64,000 nt of DNA from assembly GCA_905331475.1 (NCBI GenBank), contig CAJNYU010001372.1, positions 1-64,000 of the forward strand, read 5' to 3'. The notes beneath the pieces were generated by a model. It was not told the origin of the DNA. It did not search any database and saw only the letters and a list, made by a program, of their open reading frames with translations. The translations under genes were made by a program, and so were the position numbers. This document shows positions 27,601 to 58,282 of the stretch, piece after piece; the stretch's first letter is position 1; each line of letters begins with the position of its first letter. Origin of the DNA: Rotaria socialis (taxonomy: Eukaryota > Rotifera > Eurotatoria > Philodinida > Philodinidae).

Positions 27601-30009
27601 ATTACCGAAATTAAAAGCAAGTGGGCATAAGATTTTATTATTTTGTCAAATGACATCTGTGATGGATATACTTGAATATTATTTCTCCTATCGAAATTAT
27701 TCATATATACGTTTAGATGGTACAACAAAGGCTGACGATCGTTGTGAATTGTTAAAAGATTTCAATGATGATAATATAAATTATTTTATATTTTTACTAT
27801 CGACACGTGCTGGTGGCGTCGGATTAAATTTACAACGAGCTGATACAGTTATTTTATTTGATTCCGATTGGAATCCACATCAAGATCAACAAGCGCAAGA
27901 TCGTGCACATCGAATTGGACAAAAAAATGAAGTGCGAGTTTTACGTTTAATGACTGTGAATACGGTCGAAGAAAAAATCCTAGCTTGTGCAAGATATAAA
28001 TTGAATGTCGATGAAAAAGTTATTCAAGCTGGAAAATTCAATCGATCGTCAACATCAAGCGAACGACAAAATTATCTCGAACAATTAATTGAAGGCGATG
28101 ATGAATTGAAAGATGACGATGAAGATATTCCAGACGATGAAATACTTAATCAGGTAAGATCAAAAAGCTTTTTTCTTTCTTCTATTAAGAAGAGATTTGA
28201 CAATATAAAAACTTAGATAATCGAATTTCGAATTGAAAATTTCATCTACAGATGTGTTATATAGTTGATAATGGTAACCCTAAAGTTACATTTAGAATAA
28301 TTTTATGGTTTTTAAGTGTTAAAAACCTTGATAGTATCGTGGTCTACTTTAATAGAATTGCATTCATATAGTATGGTGATTTCTTGATACGAGTATATAT
28401 GTCCAAGTTCATATCTTGTTTATTTCGATTGATGATAAGACCTATTGATAATCGAAGGTCGACCATCCAGGTTCTCGATGATTTCATGGTCATACGATTA
28501 CTATAAAATAAAACCCTTCTTCTAATTCAACTAGTGAAACCTACAAGGACACTTAAAGTATTCTTTCGCCCTGCAAATATCAATGATTGAACTTTTTTTC
28601 GTTTAGATGATTGCTCGAACGGAACAGGAATTCAATTTATTTAATCGTATGGATGTTGCAAGACGTGAATATGAGTCTCTTCATGGCGTTGGTAGCGGTG
28701 GTGATGGAGCCAATGAACGTCGAGCATGGGAATTATTAGAAAAAAATGAAAATACAAAGTCTGTGTCTCGTAATAAACGTAAAAAAGAAAGTGACAATGA
28801 AGATTCAACTGATCAAACAAACAAGACAAGGTATTAAGACAAAAATAAAAACAAAAATTCTTTTAATCGCTCATCTATATTTTTCAATCCTATTTTAGTA
28901 AAACTCCTATATCACCATTAGATGCTAGTGACGATGAAGCAACTCGAGAAGGAACACTGACAACAGGCGATGAAACAACTCCATCATTATTAGAAGAACT
29001 GGAAGATGAAGAAGATGTTGATTTTACTCAAGAAAAACCACTAGTTCATCGTAAAATGAAAATAAATCGTCTCATGACTGACGATGAACTACCTGACTGG
29101 TTGAAAAGAGATGTTGATCAAGTGGAAAAAACTCTTGAAAATGATGAAGATTTCGGTAAAGGACGTCGCCAACGTAAAGATGTTGACTATAGTGATAATT
29201 TAACTGAACGCGAATTTTTACAAGCATTAGAAGAAGGTAATCTAGATGAAACAGTCGAACAAAGACGTTTACAAAAACAAAGTCGTAAACATATTTCATC
29301 ATTACAAGACAATAATAGTATTGATCTTGATGAAAGTGAGACGCGTTCATCATTTGATATCCCATCAACATCAAATCAACCATATACTACTCCTAAACGT
29401 GGTAGTATGAAAAAACGTTTAGAAACTGTTGACCCTAAAACAGCAGGGCAGTGTCATGTGTTAATTGATCATTTATTAGCTTATCGTACAGATGATGATC
29501 GTCAATTAGCACAAGTATTTATACGTTTACCGGGACAAAAACAATTACCATTATATTATCAAATAATTCAAGAGCCAATTGATTTTCAACGCATAAAAAG
29601 AAAAATCGATACATATCGCTATTCCAACTTGGAACAACTCGATGCTGACATGAAATTACTCGTAGAAAATGCACAAACATTCAATTGTGAAACATCAACT
29701 ATTTATTCAGATTCAATTTTATTAGAAAAAGTTTATCTAGATTTACGTGAACAACTTAAATCGGGTTTACTTGAAATGCCAACAGAAACAACGACTGTAA
29801 GTGATGAATCAACGACAACATCACAAGTGTCGTCGTCTAAACGGGGACGTAGCGCACGAATAACAGCACCGGTGGCAACAACAGTGAATACTGATAATAG
29901 AACATTTTCTAGACGCGGACGAAAACGCAAGGCAACAATTCTTAAAGAAGATGACTTGTCTGAAGATGAACAAGTTATATCTGATAGTGGTGATAATGAA
30001 GAAAATTAA
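24674..30009 (+). CDS. SMARCA4: SWI/SNF catalytic ATPase (BRM/BRG1, SMARCA2/4)
   Basis: There are seven exons: 24674-25083, 25148-25304, 25534-26069, 26126-26999, 27323-28153, 28607-28830 and 28899-30009. They give 1,380 residues with every junction in phase. The order is a QLQ region (L-D-Q-L-R-S-D-V...Y-R-Y-L-A-R), an HSA domain with the H-Q-E-F-L-N-A-I-L and F-H-E-Y-H-R core, a SNF2 N-lobe with Walker A DEMGLGKT and the box II variant DEGH, and a C-lobe with [12 protein letters not shown] and [11 protein letters not shown]. The SnAC region follows (DDEILNQ...[12 protein letters not shown]...[12 protein letters not shown]), then a bromodomain ([23 protein letters not shown]). It is the nucleosome-remodelling motor of BAF/PBAF complexes. 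No BRK domain is seen between HSA and SNF2, only about 60 Ser/Thr-rich residues. It is smaller than the human proteins, mainly because the Pro-rich N-terminus is missing. Confidence 0.95.
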
Positions 30010-30059
30010 TTTTAATTATTTTTATCGCTATTTGGATGATATATTTGTATATGTTTTGA

Positions 30060-30065
30060 AATAAA
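30060..30065 (+). terminator. Candidate poly(A) signal, SWI/SNF gene
   Basis: AATAAA about 50 bases after the stop codon. Confidence 0.55.
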
Positions 30066-30185
30066 AAAAAGAGCACCGAATCATTTCTCGTTTCGTTTTC
30101 GGAATCCATCTGCATTTCTAGTTTTCACCTTTTGATGTGATTCAATGACGTTTGGTGATTATCCAGGACAAATAAATAAGATATA

Positions 30186-30511
30186 TGAGCCAGTCCACAT
30201 AAGCCACACCCGATTTTGTTCAATCAGAGGTCCCAAGCTTTTGACTGCACCCTTGGGTGAACCTCAGCTTCGTAGTGCTTGAAAAGTTATTTTGAGCACC
30301 ATCCCACTCATATCTTAAGAGAAAACCAATTTGGAAGGTGATTTTTCTATTGTTTTCATATCTCGACAGGGAGTTCTTCAATAAGGCTAAAAATTTGGTT
30401 CGAGGTCTAAAACAACATACTCTACAAGGCGGGATAGATTTTGCGCACATCTAGGAACTTCATTGAGCACCTCTCTATGGTGATCGGTCGTGGCTTATGT
30501 GAACTGGCTCA
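30186..30511. mobile_element. 326-bp MITE with TA target duplication
   Basis: The left end TGAGCCAGTCCACATAAGCC and the reversed right end TGAGCCAGTTCACATAAGCC differ at one base. TATA flanks both sides, so a TA target duplication fits a Tc1/mariner-related MITE. The interior is non-coding; the short minus-strand frame is incidental. Confidence 0.85.
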
Positions 30512-30527
30512 TATATATATATATATA
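30511..30527. repeat. (AT)n tract
   Basis: Simple AT repeat abutting the MITE end. Confidence 0.8.
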
Positions 30528-33424
30528 TAATATCTCTTACCCGAGTACCCATTTTGATAATAAATGGATTGCTTTAATATGATGAACGCTTTTGAATATA
30601 ACCGAGCAGTTGATCTATTTATAGATGTCCTATTGTGTTTGTGCCGAATGCAATTGGGTAACGGTCAACTGTGTGAGTGTGTCTCGTTTTTTTGTTCTTC
30701 GGTCTAATTGTTGATTAGACCCATTGACTATTTGAATGCAGCGTGATGCTAATTTTGAAATTGAAAAAGTAATGTGGTGGTCTCTGTGTTGAGGAAGGTC
30801 ACCTTATGTACATTGTGAGAAAAAGTTGTGCATATAAACGAAAACGAACCTCCTGTTCATCTACGTACCTGTTTTGCGTTAAAATGAGTATGTGTGTGAT
30901 GAGAGCAATAGAAATGCAACCGAGCGTATGATAGTAATGAAAAAAGGATGAAAATGTTTCGCATAAATGAGTGAATATACACACGTAAAGACACGCCAAG
31001 CCTGCATTAAAAGCAAGTATACCTGTCTCATTGAACATGCGATTTTCGTAGGACGCCACTGTAGATCAAATGATAAACATGAATGAAAGCATATACTACT
31101 TGAATTGTACGCTTGCGTATTGTATTGTATTGTGCGTTGAATAAGAAGAAAAGGATATACAAGTCGAATAAACAGATAAGACGATACTTTCATACTACTG
31201 ATAGCCGATCAAAGTATAGCTGGGCTTTAAGGACCGAATAGAATACAATCATTGATGACATTGGTTCGTAAGTATGATCACTATGTTTGACAAGGGTAAT
31301 ATAAATCAAAACTAGTATCATTTGTGTACAATCGAAGGTTTTTAATGCATTGTTAACCTTTTCATTTCATTATACATTAAGCATATATATATATATATTT
31401 ATTTATTTACTCATATATAACAAAAGAATTAATCTTGAATTTAATCTTCATAAAATATACTTTTGTTCTTTGATGTAGCTGATTTAATACGAAAAAAGAA
31501 ATTTGCCTATGACATCAGTTTCATCTATGAAAATGTTTAATGCACCATGACAGTTTGATTGATAGGTTTTTCTTTCATTGTCTTCTATCATTTTCTGTTT
31601 GGCTAGACAATAGTTATACGTTTATTTGTAGAGTCATTTTTTAGATGGCGTCATAGCTTTGATATTTTATTATATCACAGAAAAAAAAAGAGGAAAGCAC
31701 TATTCTTTACGCACAGAAAGTTTGTCCGAAGATATCATTTTTGAAGTATCGAATTTTATAAAAACTGATTAGTTCATCGAAGTGTGTGACAATTAGTGTG
31801 CAATCTTTCTAAATGAATAAAATCCATCGAAAGTATCTTCAATGATATCAAATAATTTTAAAATAATTTGATCAAATCAGTATAGTAACGCATTTAAAAG
31901 TTCATTCAACGATGTCGAAGAGAAACAAAAACTGTATCGTATTGATACTCGATCATTTAATGTCTGATGATAGTAACGAACAAAATATTGCATCAATATT
32001 TTTATTAGTTGAATTGATGACAATTTCATATACGTTAACACTGAAGTCTCGAGAGGATCACACTGTTCTTTGTTAGCGCTAGAGTTAGAAGCTCGTAGAG
32101 TACTCATCTATTTCATATTGCTCACAAGTACGAATCAAAAAACAATAATTAGTTAAAGCTTTCTATGTCAAATGCAAAATATGAACATCCTATTGTTTAC
32201 ATCATAGACCGCCTCGATTTGAACTGCATTCTTATTCATATTTAGTCGTTACGTAAAAGCAATACGCTCGAAAGATACGAAAAAAAGATTGCACGCGAAC
32301 AAGACCAACGATGATTGCGTAGAAGAAGTCAAAGTATCCCACCCCGAAATAAATTCGTATAGCTCGTATTTTTATTATTTTAAATTGAATATTTTTTTCG
32401 TCTATAACGTTACAATGGAGACTATCCTGATACTTTAGGATACGAAAAAAACAACAAAATTTTATTAGTAATCAATGATAAAATAAATGGTTGGCAGTGT
32501 AGTGAGACCGAAAGGGGAATTTTCTAAAGAAACATATTGAAGAAGGCGATATCTCCACGAAATTATTCTGTTGGTCCTACAATGTTCCTATTGATAATAG
32601 TGCTCGGCTGTATCTGCACCTTCAATGTATCACGATGGTCTTATTAATGTAATGTTGCGTTTAAAGGGTATTTCATTTAAGTTGTTAAACGGAAAAGATG
32701 ACATTTTATAATTCTTCTTTTTTGTGACTCTGACGCTTCCTATGATCTATGTTATGATGCCACAATACAGAATGTCTTTTCGGCTTTTCTATGGTGTACT
32801 CAATACATCCTTTGAATTACTTAAAAAATTAAAATACGATATAAAGAAGAACATATTGTATCAGTATTATGTTCTTCTTTTGAGAATTCTTTGGTTTTCA
32901 TATGAAATACATTACTAAAAAGGTTTTTTTTTGTATTATTCAATATCTTATTTAAAGAATAAATTAAATAATTCTTCTCATAGAAAAAAAAAGCAAGACA
33001 GTTCTAATTAAGCCAACATTGCCAAAAGTTAATTTTCAATATATCTTGTAGATTTTGCCATCGTGTATTTATATAATAGCGATAGCATCTGTCAACCAGA
33101 GACATCTTATGTTGTATTGTCCTGTTGAGTAGCAAATGCATCGAATAAGAAAATCTGAGTTTTTTTCTCTTCTTGTTCTTCTTCTTCTGCGTCTTCTTTA
33201 ATCAAAATGGATGAACGAGCGGTACCATTCATTCGACGCTAACGGGCTTGCTCAGTACTCGTCAAGAAAAGCAAAACACTGTCTCTGACATTTCTCTAGA
33301 TGTTTAATCAATATTTTTACTTAAAATATCCGGATTAAAATCTATCTGTTATCTTCTTTTTCTTTAGTAATTAATAGAAATATTCTCGAAGTCAAAAAAT
33401 AAAAAGCAATGACTATACATAACG
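30528..33424. other. 2.9-kb spacer upstream of WDFY3
   Basis: AT-rich and apparently non-coding. Includes an (AT)n tract at 31383-31400 and T/C-rich stretches near 33160-33200. It holds the promoter and any 5' non-coding exons of WDFY3, which I cannot place. Confidence 0.45.
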
Positions 33425-52274
<18,850 letters not shown>

Positions 52275-52335
52275 ACAAAACTAATAATGATTCCGAGATT
52301 TACGCTAATTTCCTAGTCGATATCATCCAGATGAA

Positions 52336-52341
52336 AATAAA
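52336..52341 (+). terminator. Candidate poly(A) signal, WDFY3
   Basis: AATAAA about 60 bases after the stop codon. Confidence 0.5.
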
Positions 52342-54126
52342 ACTTCATAAAATTGAATCAATGCAATTTCGATTTTCATCCATTTTTTTTTCTATTACTG
52401 ATCTATCCTGTTTTATCTAAGAACATTCATTGTGCAATATATAGATTCGCTCTAAGCAACTAACTCTTCTTGAACAACAGTGATCTAGTTAAATTCTTCT
52501 TATTTTTTCCTTTTCTCACTTGTATATTAAACTTATTGATATTCGTTTTCTTTACTTGGCGTTCGTGTGTACGTTTGTTTTCCTTAGCTACAACGAAGTC
52601 TTTGTTCACATTCACTCTATTTAACTTAACTTATTCTTACATTCCGTGTTTGAATGTGCCGTTGAGAAACATACTTTGTATCTAAATCATTTTACCATCG
52701 CCTTATTCTTCCTTTTTTTAATTTGCGCCTTCCACCTTTCATGGTTTCTTGTCATCTTTCCAGAACAAAAAAAGAACATAAATAATCGTAACAATAACAA
52801 CTTTATTTATTTACTTCCATGTTTTGTTTTGTGCCGCATTATTATATAAAAGTTTATTTCTTTGATTATAAAATACATAAATGCTCTGCTCAAATTACTT
52901 TATTCAAACTGCAAGTCATACAATCAAATTGTATTGAATTTCTCATAAGATAACTCATTCGGACTTTCGAATGGCTGGAAATGAACCTTCCTCCTTGATT
53001 AAATCACAGTTCGTTGTTAATGAGGGACGCTGAATACATTAGTATTCCTATAAAAATTGCAAGTCGATGTAAAGTCGCCAAAAGAGAGAGGAGAAACTTT
53101 TTAAACAGCTAGTGATGAACAAAGCTGCCGCACAATCTCTAGGCATATTTATATAACATAAATTAAACCTAATATGTCACCAACACATTTCAATACCAGG
53201 TTCTGTATAGCTAAGAAATTACAAAGGATAACTTTGGCTTACTCTTGAAACAAACTGCAGTACGTGAACTTTTCAATTTTGGGATGACGAGAGCAACTGA
53301 CAACATGTCGAGAAAAACTGATAATCATTTTCAGATGTCAAGTTTTCTGCTGACACGTTAAAAGAGTATCAGTAGATTCACCACGATTTTCGACGCGAAC
53401 TATAGGAAAACAGGGTCAGTTTTCTTTTCACATTCTTCAACATGTGTAAGAAAAGCGTTTTAAAAGTGAAACAGAAGTATGTTGACATAAATGATGACTC
53501 ATGCCAACCTGAAAACTCTACCGGACTCCAATAATAATGAATTGTGAGCACGGTAAATATTTTTCTTTTTAAGTTCATTACAAGGAGATAAAATTGTTTA
53601 TATAATTCTTACAACATATATGTTAACGATAAGAGTATAAGCGCATAGATATTCACAACTACAACTCAAGATTTTTACGAAAAAGCTTTTCAGTGCAGCC
53701 CCGTTGGGGCTAAAATGTGAAACTCACATATTTCGGTCAGTTAGATACTGATCAAGTAGAAGTTTTATTTTTTCCGTGTAGTGAGATTATATTTTGTTCA
53801 AAAATAAGTTAATAAAACCTTTTTAACATTTGAAATTTATTGGATCTATCAATAGGAAATATTACTAGAGAGAACGTATAACAAAACGTTTTATTTAGAA
53901 TATGCCAGTATGCTGAAGTGTTTAGTGTTTTCATTGAGAAATATTGTGAATGATAATAGTTTAAACAGTATTTAGGATATAGCTATCAATATTGTTGAAA
54001 AATTTATATTTTTTCGTATTGCTAGGTGAGGAATTGGTACATTTTTTCATAACCGAAAATTTGATAAAAGCTTCCCTGTGGATGGAAAAGTTGCTATTTG
54101 TAAATACNCGGTGATCCGTTTTGATC

Positions 54127-54136
54127 GACCTGGGTA
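54127..54136. repeat. Solo GACCTGGG-TA end
   Basis: Matches the right terminus of the MITE at 54944-55228 (GACCTGGG then TA) without a visible partner end nearby. Probably a truncated copy. Confidence 0.4.
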
Positions 54137-54410
54137 GTTGCTAGCTTTTGTAGCGATAGCATACACTCGTTGCTAATGTCTGTAATAATAAAAATGTAAT
54201 ACTGTCCTAACTATGAACTATAATAATAAAAACGACAGATTTTGATGATTAATTAGAGATTAAATCCTAATTATAATGATTTCTAATTAGTGATACTAGA
54301 TTTTTATTACTGATGCGAGTAGTGGTGAACATAGGCAATCGACCTGTACCAAAAAAAGTTTCTAATTAGTGCATCTAAGTGTTAGTTATTTTATATTTTA
54401 TGTCTGTAAT

Positions 54411-54437
54411 GGGGAGGGGGTGGGTGGGGTACAGGGA
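54411..54437 (+). other. G-quadruplex-type G-rich tract
   Basis: Runs of 4, 5, 3 and 4 G separated by single A or T bases, followed by another GGG, in otherwise AT-rich DNA. Fits the four-run G4 pattern with one-base loops. Confidence 0.75.
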
Positions 54438-54943
54438 AGCCGCAAAAACTTAACAATTCAACTTACACTCACTATTTTCTTCGAAAATATATGTGAGTTT
54501 ACACAAAATCTAACAAATTCAGGTGAAAGACAAGATGTTTGACAAAAGCGTGTTGACGGACAATAGGATTCTATTGTGTATAAATTATCAACGTCTATTC
54601 ATATTTTTGTCTCTTGTATCTTTTCTAAGATTTTGTTTGCTAGACATTCCATCTCTATATAGTATGATATTATAACGGCTGTATGAGAGAATCATATATT
54701 CATTCAGATCTATCGCTATTTATCACTCGATTTCTGTTGTTCAAATTTAAAGTAGTTGCATCACTCTCTTATTAATAGTGTCGTTGTAAATTACGAAACG
54801 AAATAGCATCAGCATGATGATATTCAGTCGTTTCTAGGCACATATATTCGTTTGTAGATAATCGAATGAATAAAATGTACCGATCAATGATGCCTAATTC
54901 AATACAGAACGACAAAAAGAGAAATATAGAATGTACCACTATA

Positions 54944-55228
54944 CCCAGGTCGAACTCGAACGGCAGGAAACGGCAGGAAAACACCGGAACGTGGAAGCAG
55001 TATTCCGGTCGGAAATTTTTGGAATTTTTCCTATGAATTCCCAGCGATTTCCTGTGCTTTCAGGCCGGAACCGATTGGAAAATCACCGAAAAACAGCCGA
55101 AAATATCCGACCAGAATACTTCTTCCGATTCCTGCGATTACCAGTGTTTTCCTGCAGGATACGGTGGTTTTCCCCGCATTTTCCTGCCTGTTCTCGCAGT
55201 ATCCGTTCTCCGGAATCATTGACCTGGG
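54944..55228. mobile_element. 285-bp GC-richer MITE with TA target duplication
   Basis: Ends are CCCAGGTC and GACCTGGG, each followed outward by TA. Inside are inverted GGCAGGAAA/TTTTCCTGCC and CCGGAA/TTCCGG motifs, so it folds back. Overlapping open frames on both strands are a result of the GC-rich repeats and have no domain. Confidence 0.75.
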
Positions 55229-57725
55229 TATATAAGTCTAAACATAGTAGGCAAGTTTCCAATACTTTTAACATCACTAGCAAGTTCGATATTTTTCTTA
55301 AGATGCTACAAAAAACAACAATTCAAAAAATGATTAAAGAATTTGGTGGTTTTACATGTATATGTATTGATACCAGTAATTATGTATGTAAATTTTATTG
55401 AAGTACTTTAGAAAGATTATGAACTCATTCATATATAATGAGAACAGTTTTCGGCATAATACGGGTGATTCCCAAAGCGTCAAAGCCGTGGTATGAATTC
55501 ATCCTTCTCAGATTCAATAAAAGCCAGTTGTTTGAAACTTTAGCATATTACTGTGTGCTTATTTACCACTAAATAAGTGCAAACTTTGACTTCTATAGCT
55601 TTTATTATGGATGTGAGCCTATAGCAACACTGTCGTTTACTTTTTTCAAATATTCCTATCATCTTAGCGATTATTTTTAAAAGACTATAACTTTTCTAAA
55701 TAAATAGATTCGTTTGGCAATCAATGAACGCTCGTCAACTTTAGACTACTGTCTGGATTGATTACTAATTTTAATTCTACTAACATTTTATCTATCGGTC
55801 ACTAATGCAAAACAATGAATTTGCTCCGCTCCTTTTTAAGATATTTTTTTAAAAATTGTTCAATATTCTTGCATTTTCATATGTCTAGTTTTTCTCTTGA
55901 CGCATCTTAAATTTTCCATTTTCGACAAACATCGCTTAGTTTTTCAGGGCAACTCATTAGCTCAATTCAATCGATAAAAATATGTTTGATAACGAGACAA
56001 ATCATAGAAATTCTTTATTTAAAACCTTAATAATCTCAAACAATTAGTTCTCGTAAATTAACTATTTCTTTGATTTCTTTTCTGGCACACTAGTTTGCAC
56101 GAATTTCACATGTCTATTATTGGGTATATTTCTATCTTAACATATGAAAGAAAACTTCATTAACTTTTAGAGTAAGTTTATCAAAGAGATTGTGAGAATA
56201 ACATTTACCTTCTCGCTTTTCTATTGAATTTTATCTATTTAATTTATTGAAAAATCGATACAGTAGTTCATGATAGTCTTCTTATCGATTTGCATTCATA
56301 GTACAAGCAATAGATCTCGATCTTCGAAATTACTCAGTTATAAATATATACAATAATCTTTGAAATTTTCAAAGAGCTTGCTTTTGTTGAAAGTGAGAAC
56401 GATGCATTTAAAACTCATTTCAGAGCTTCTGTAGCACACATTATTCCTCGATTCTAATACAAGATATCAGATTCGACTCACTCATAATCTATGTTTCTAA
56501 GTTGAAGTTTAAAAACAATGATGCATTTTACTTGAAACAGGAAGTAACTTTTTGACAGAAATCTCTGTACTCCCCATATATTAATAATAAAAGAAAGACG
56601 TCCTTGTATCCACTATTAAAAAAATATGAATGCTCCTCAGCAGATTATTACAATATAATGCATCCAAAGAAAAATCGTCAGAAGAAAAAATACTAAATTC
56701 CAAGACATAATTTGAGTAAATGCTAAATATCGGGATCATGACTTCTCGAAAGATATTTTTAACGTATAATATTTATCTTCATGACTCAACTTTTGTCATC
56801 ATTATCACTATCGAATGGCCACACCTTGCATAGTATATAGGCATCAAGGGGGAAAAGCGAGACTCCTAGTGTGTGTACTCCACCTGTACTTCACTCATAC
56901 TTCAACTTCAGTTTGAATATATCTACAGTTAGTAATTTGTGTTCATTACATTCAAATAATCAAGACGCAAAGAAATAACCTTCCGTCTTAAAGCCTCTTT
57001 GGTCTCTGCCGCATCTCCATGATTTTGTGGTATCAGTTAGTCTCAAAAACCAAGAAATATCTATTTTTTCATACACATGACTAATATAATATACGTAGGA
57101 CCTATATACTCGTAGATTATTATAATTCAAGATCTAAAATTTCTTGGGACTCAACGTAAATTAACTTTTTATTAGCGAGAGCTACAGCTTCACTATAATG
57201 AAAAATAAAATAAGTATTTCATTGATACATCATGCTTATTTAGATTTCCTAGGCTACATCAAACCTATAGATACAAAGTTTTTGTTAATAGTACACTATC
57301 AGTAGTGAAAATGATACGACAAGGACTTTAAAACGTCACTTTTTATAATTTTAATCGTTGAGGAATGCTTTGTAATTACTATTAGAAATGAATTTACTTC
57401 TTTTAACAGAATCCCATTTTATGAAGCGGTCTCTAATTAATTAAATTCAACAATGTAAATGTTTAGTTCTTGAATTTTATTCATGAACCTATGAAATGAG
57501 AACTTTTCAATCAATAGGTTCTATCTATAAGTTCATATCGATGAATACTTTTCAGGTTTCTGTAAAGTAACTTAGTTGGTTGAATGAAATAGAGCAACTA
57601 GCGTAATTTAGGTACTTGGCAGTAATATATGTATATATAAAATCTGGTGCACTTGATAAGTATATGCAGCAGTTTTATATTTTGTTTGATTTCTGCTAAA
57701 TTTGAAAGACGAATTAATTCATCAT
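55229..57725. other. Gene-free spacer
   Basis: AT-rich with no coding region supported. The only feature noted is an isolated CAAGGGGG transposon-type end at 56845. Confidence 0.4.
56845..56872. repeat. Solo CAAGGGGGAAAAGCG end
   Basis: Shares CAAGGGGGAAAA with the ends at 2200 and 4543 and CAAGGGGGAAA with the reversed right end at 63438. No partner end is visible, so likely a remnant of the same transposon family. Confidence 0.5.
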
Positions 57726-58274
57726 CAGAGACGTGCACAGGACAAGATGTTTTGTCCTGTTCTTACCTGCCCTGCTGGCTACTTTGGTCCTGGCGGGCGT
57801 CAGAACAGGACAAAAATCGAAATCTCATCCTGTCCTGGCTTGTCCTGCTGACTTTTTGTGTCCTGGCGGGCGATAGGACAGTACGTTAAAGCCGTATCCC
57901 GGTTAGTGTTACTCATTTCTTCCGGCTTTGCTAGTGACTGAAGACTAATTGTGAGTCCGAACGCTAGCTATTATTGATCAAAATAAACATTACTATTAGT
58001 AATTTGAGAAATAATCTATTCGATATCATTTTCAAATTCAGAGACGTGCACAGGACAAGATTTTGTGTCCTGTTCTTACCTGTCCTGCTGGCTACTTTGG
58101 TCCTGGCGGGCGTCAGGGCAGGACAAAAATTGAAACCTTATCCTGTCCTGTTTTTTCCTGTTGGTAATCTTCGTCCTGGCGGGCGGGAGGACAGCAAAAA
58201 TCGAAATCTCATTCTGTCCTCCAGGACAGGGCAGGACAGGACAGCAGGACCGCCCTGTCCTGTGCACGTCTCTG
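57726..58274. mobile_element. 549-bp hAT-like non-autonomous element with internal end duplication
   Basis: Ends are CAGAGACGTGCACAGGACA (left) and its reverse complement (right, with a small difference inward). Both flanks carry the identical octamer TTCATCAT (57718-57725 and 58275-58282), the 8-bp target duplication of hAT elements. A second copy of the left end begins at 58039 and repeats the first roughly 100 bases closely, including ACTTTGGTCCTGGCGGGCGT. Many TCCTG/CAGGA units make the unit strongly self-complementary. Open frames here are by-products. Confidence 0.9.
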
Positions 58275-58282
58275 TTCATCAT

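Larger units (their letters stand above)
52275..54412. other. 3' flank of WDFY3 and gene-free spacer
   Basis: A poly(A) hexamer AATAAA lies at 52336-52341. Beyond it is AT-rich non-coding sequence with a small hairpin (AGCCCCGTTGGGGCT near 53697-53711) and one ambiguous base N at 54108. No gene recognised. Confidence 0.45.

Noticed and set aside
54931..55401. 156-codon plus frame over the GC-rich MITE
   Set aside because: Frames are open on both strands because of the repeat composition; ends coincide with MITE termini.
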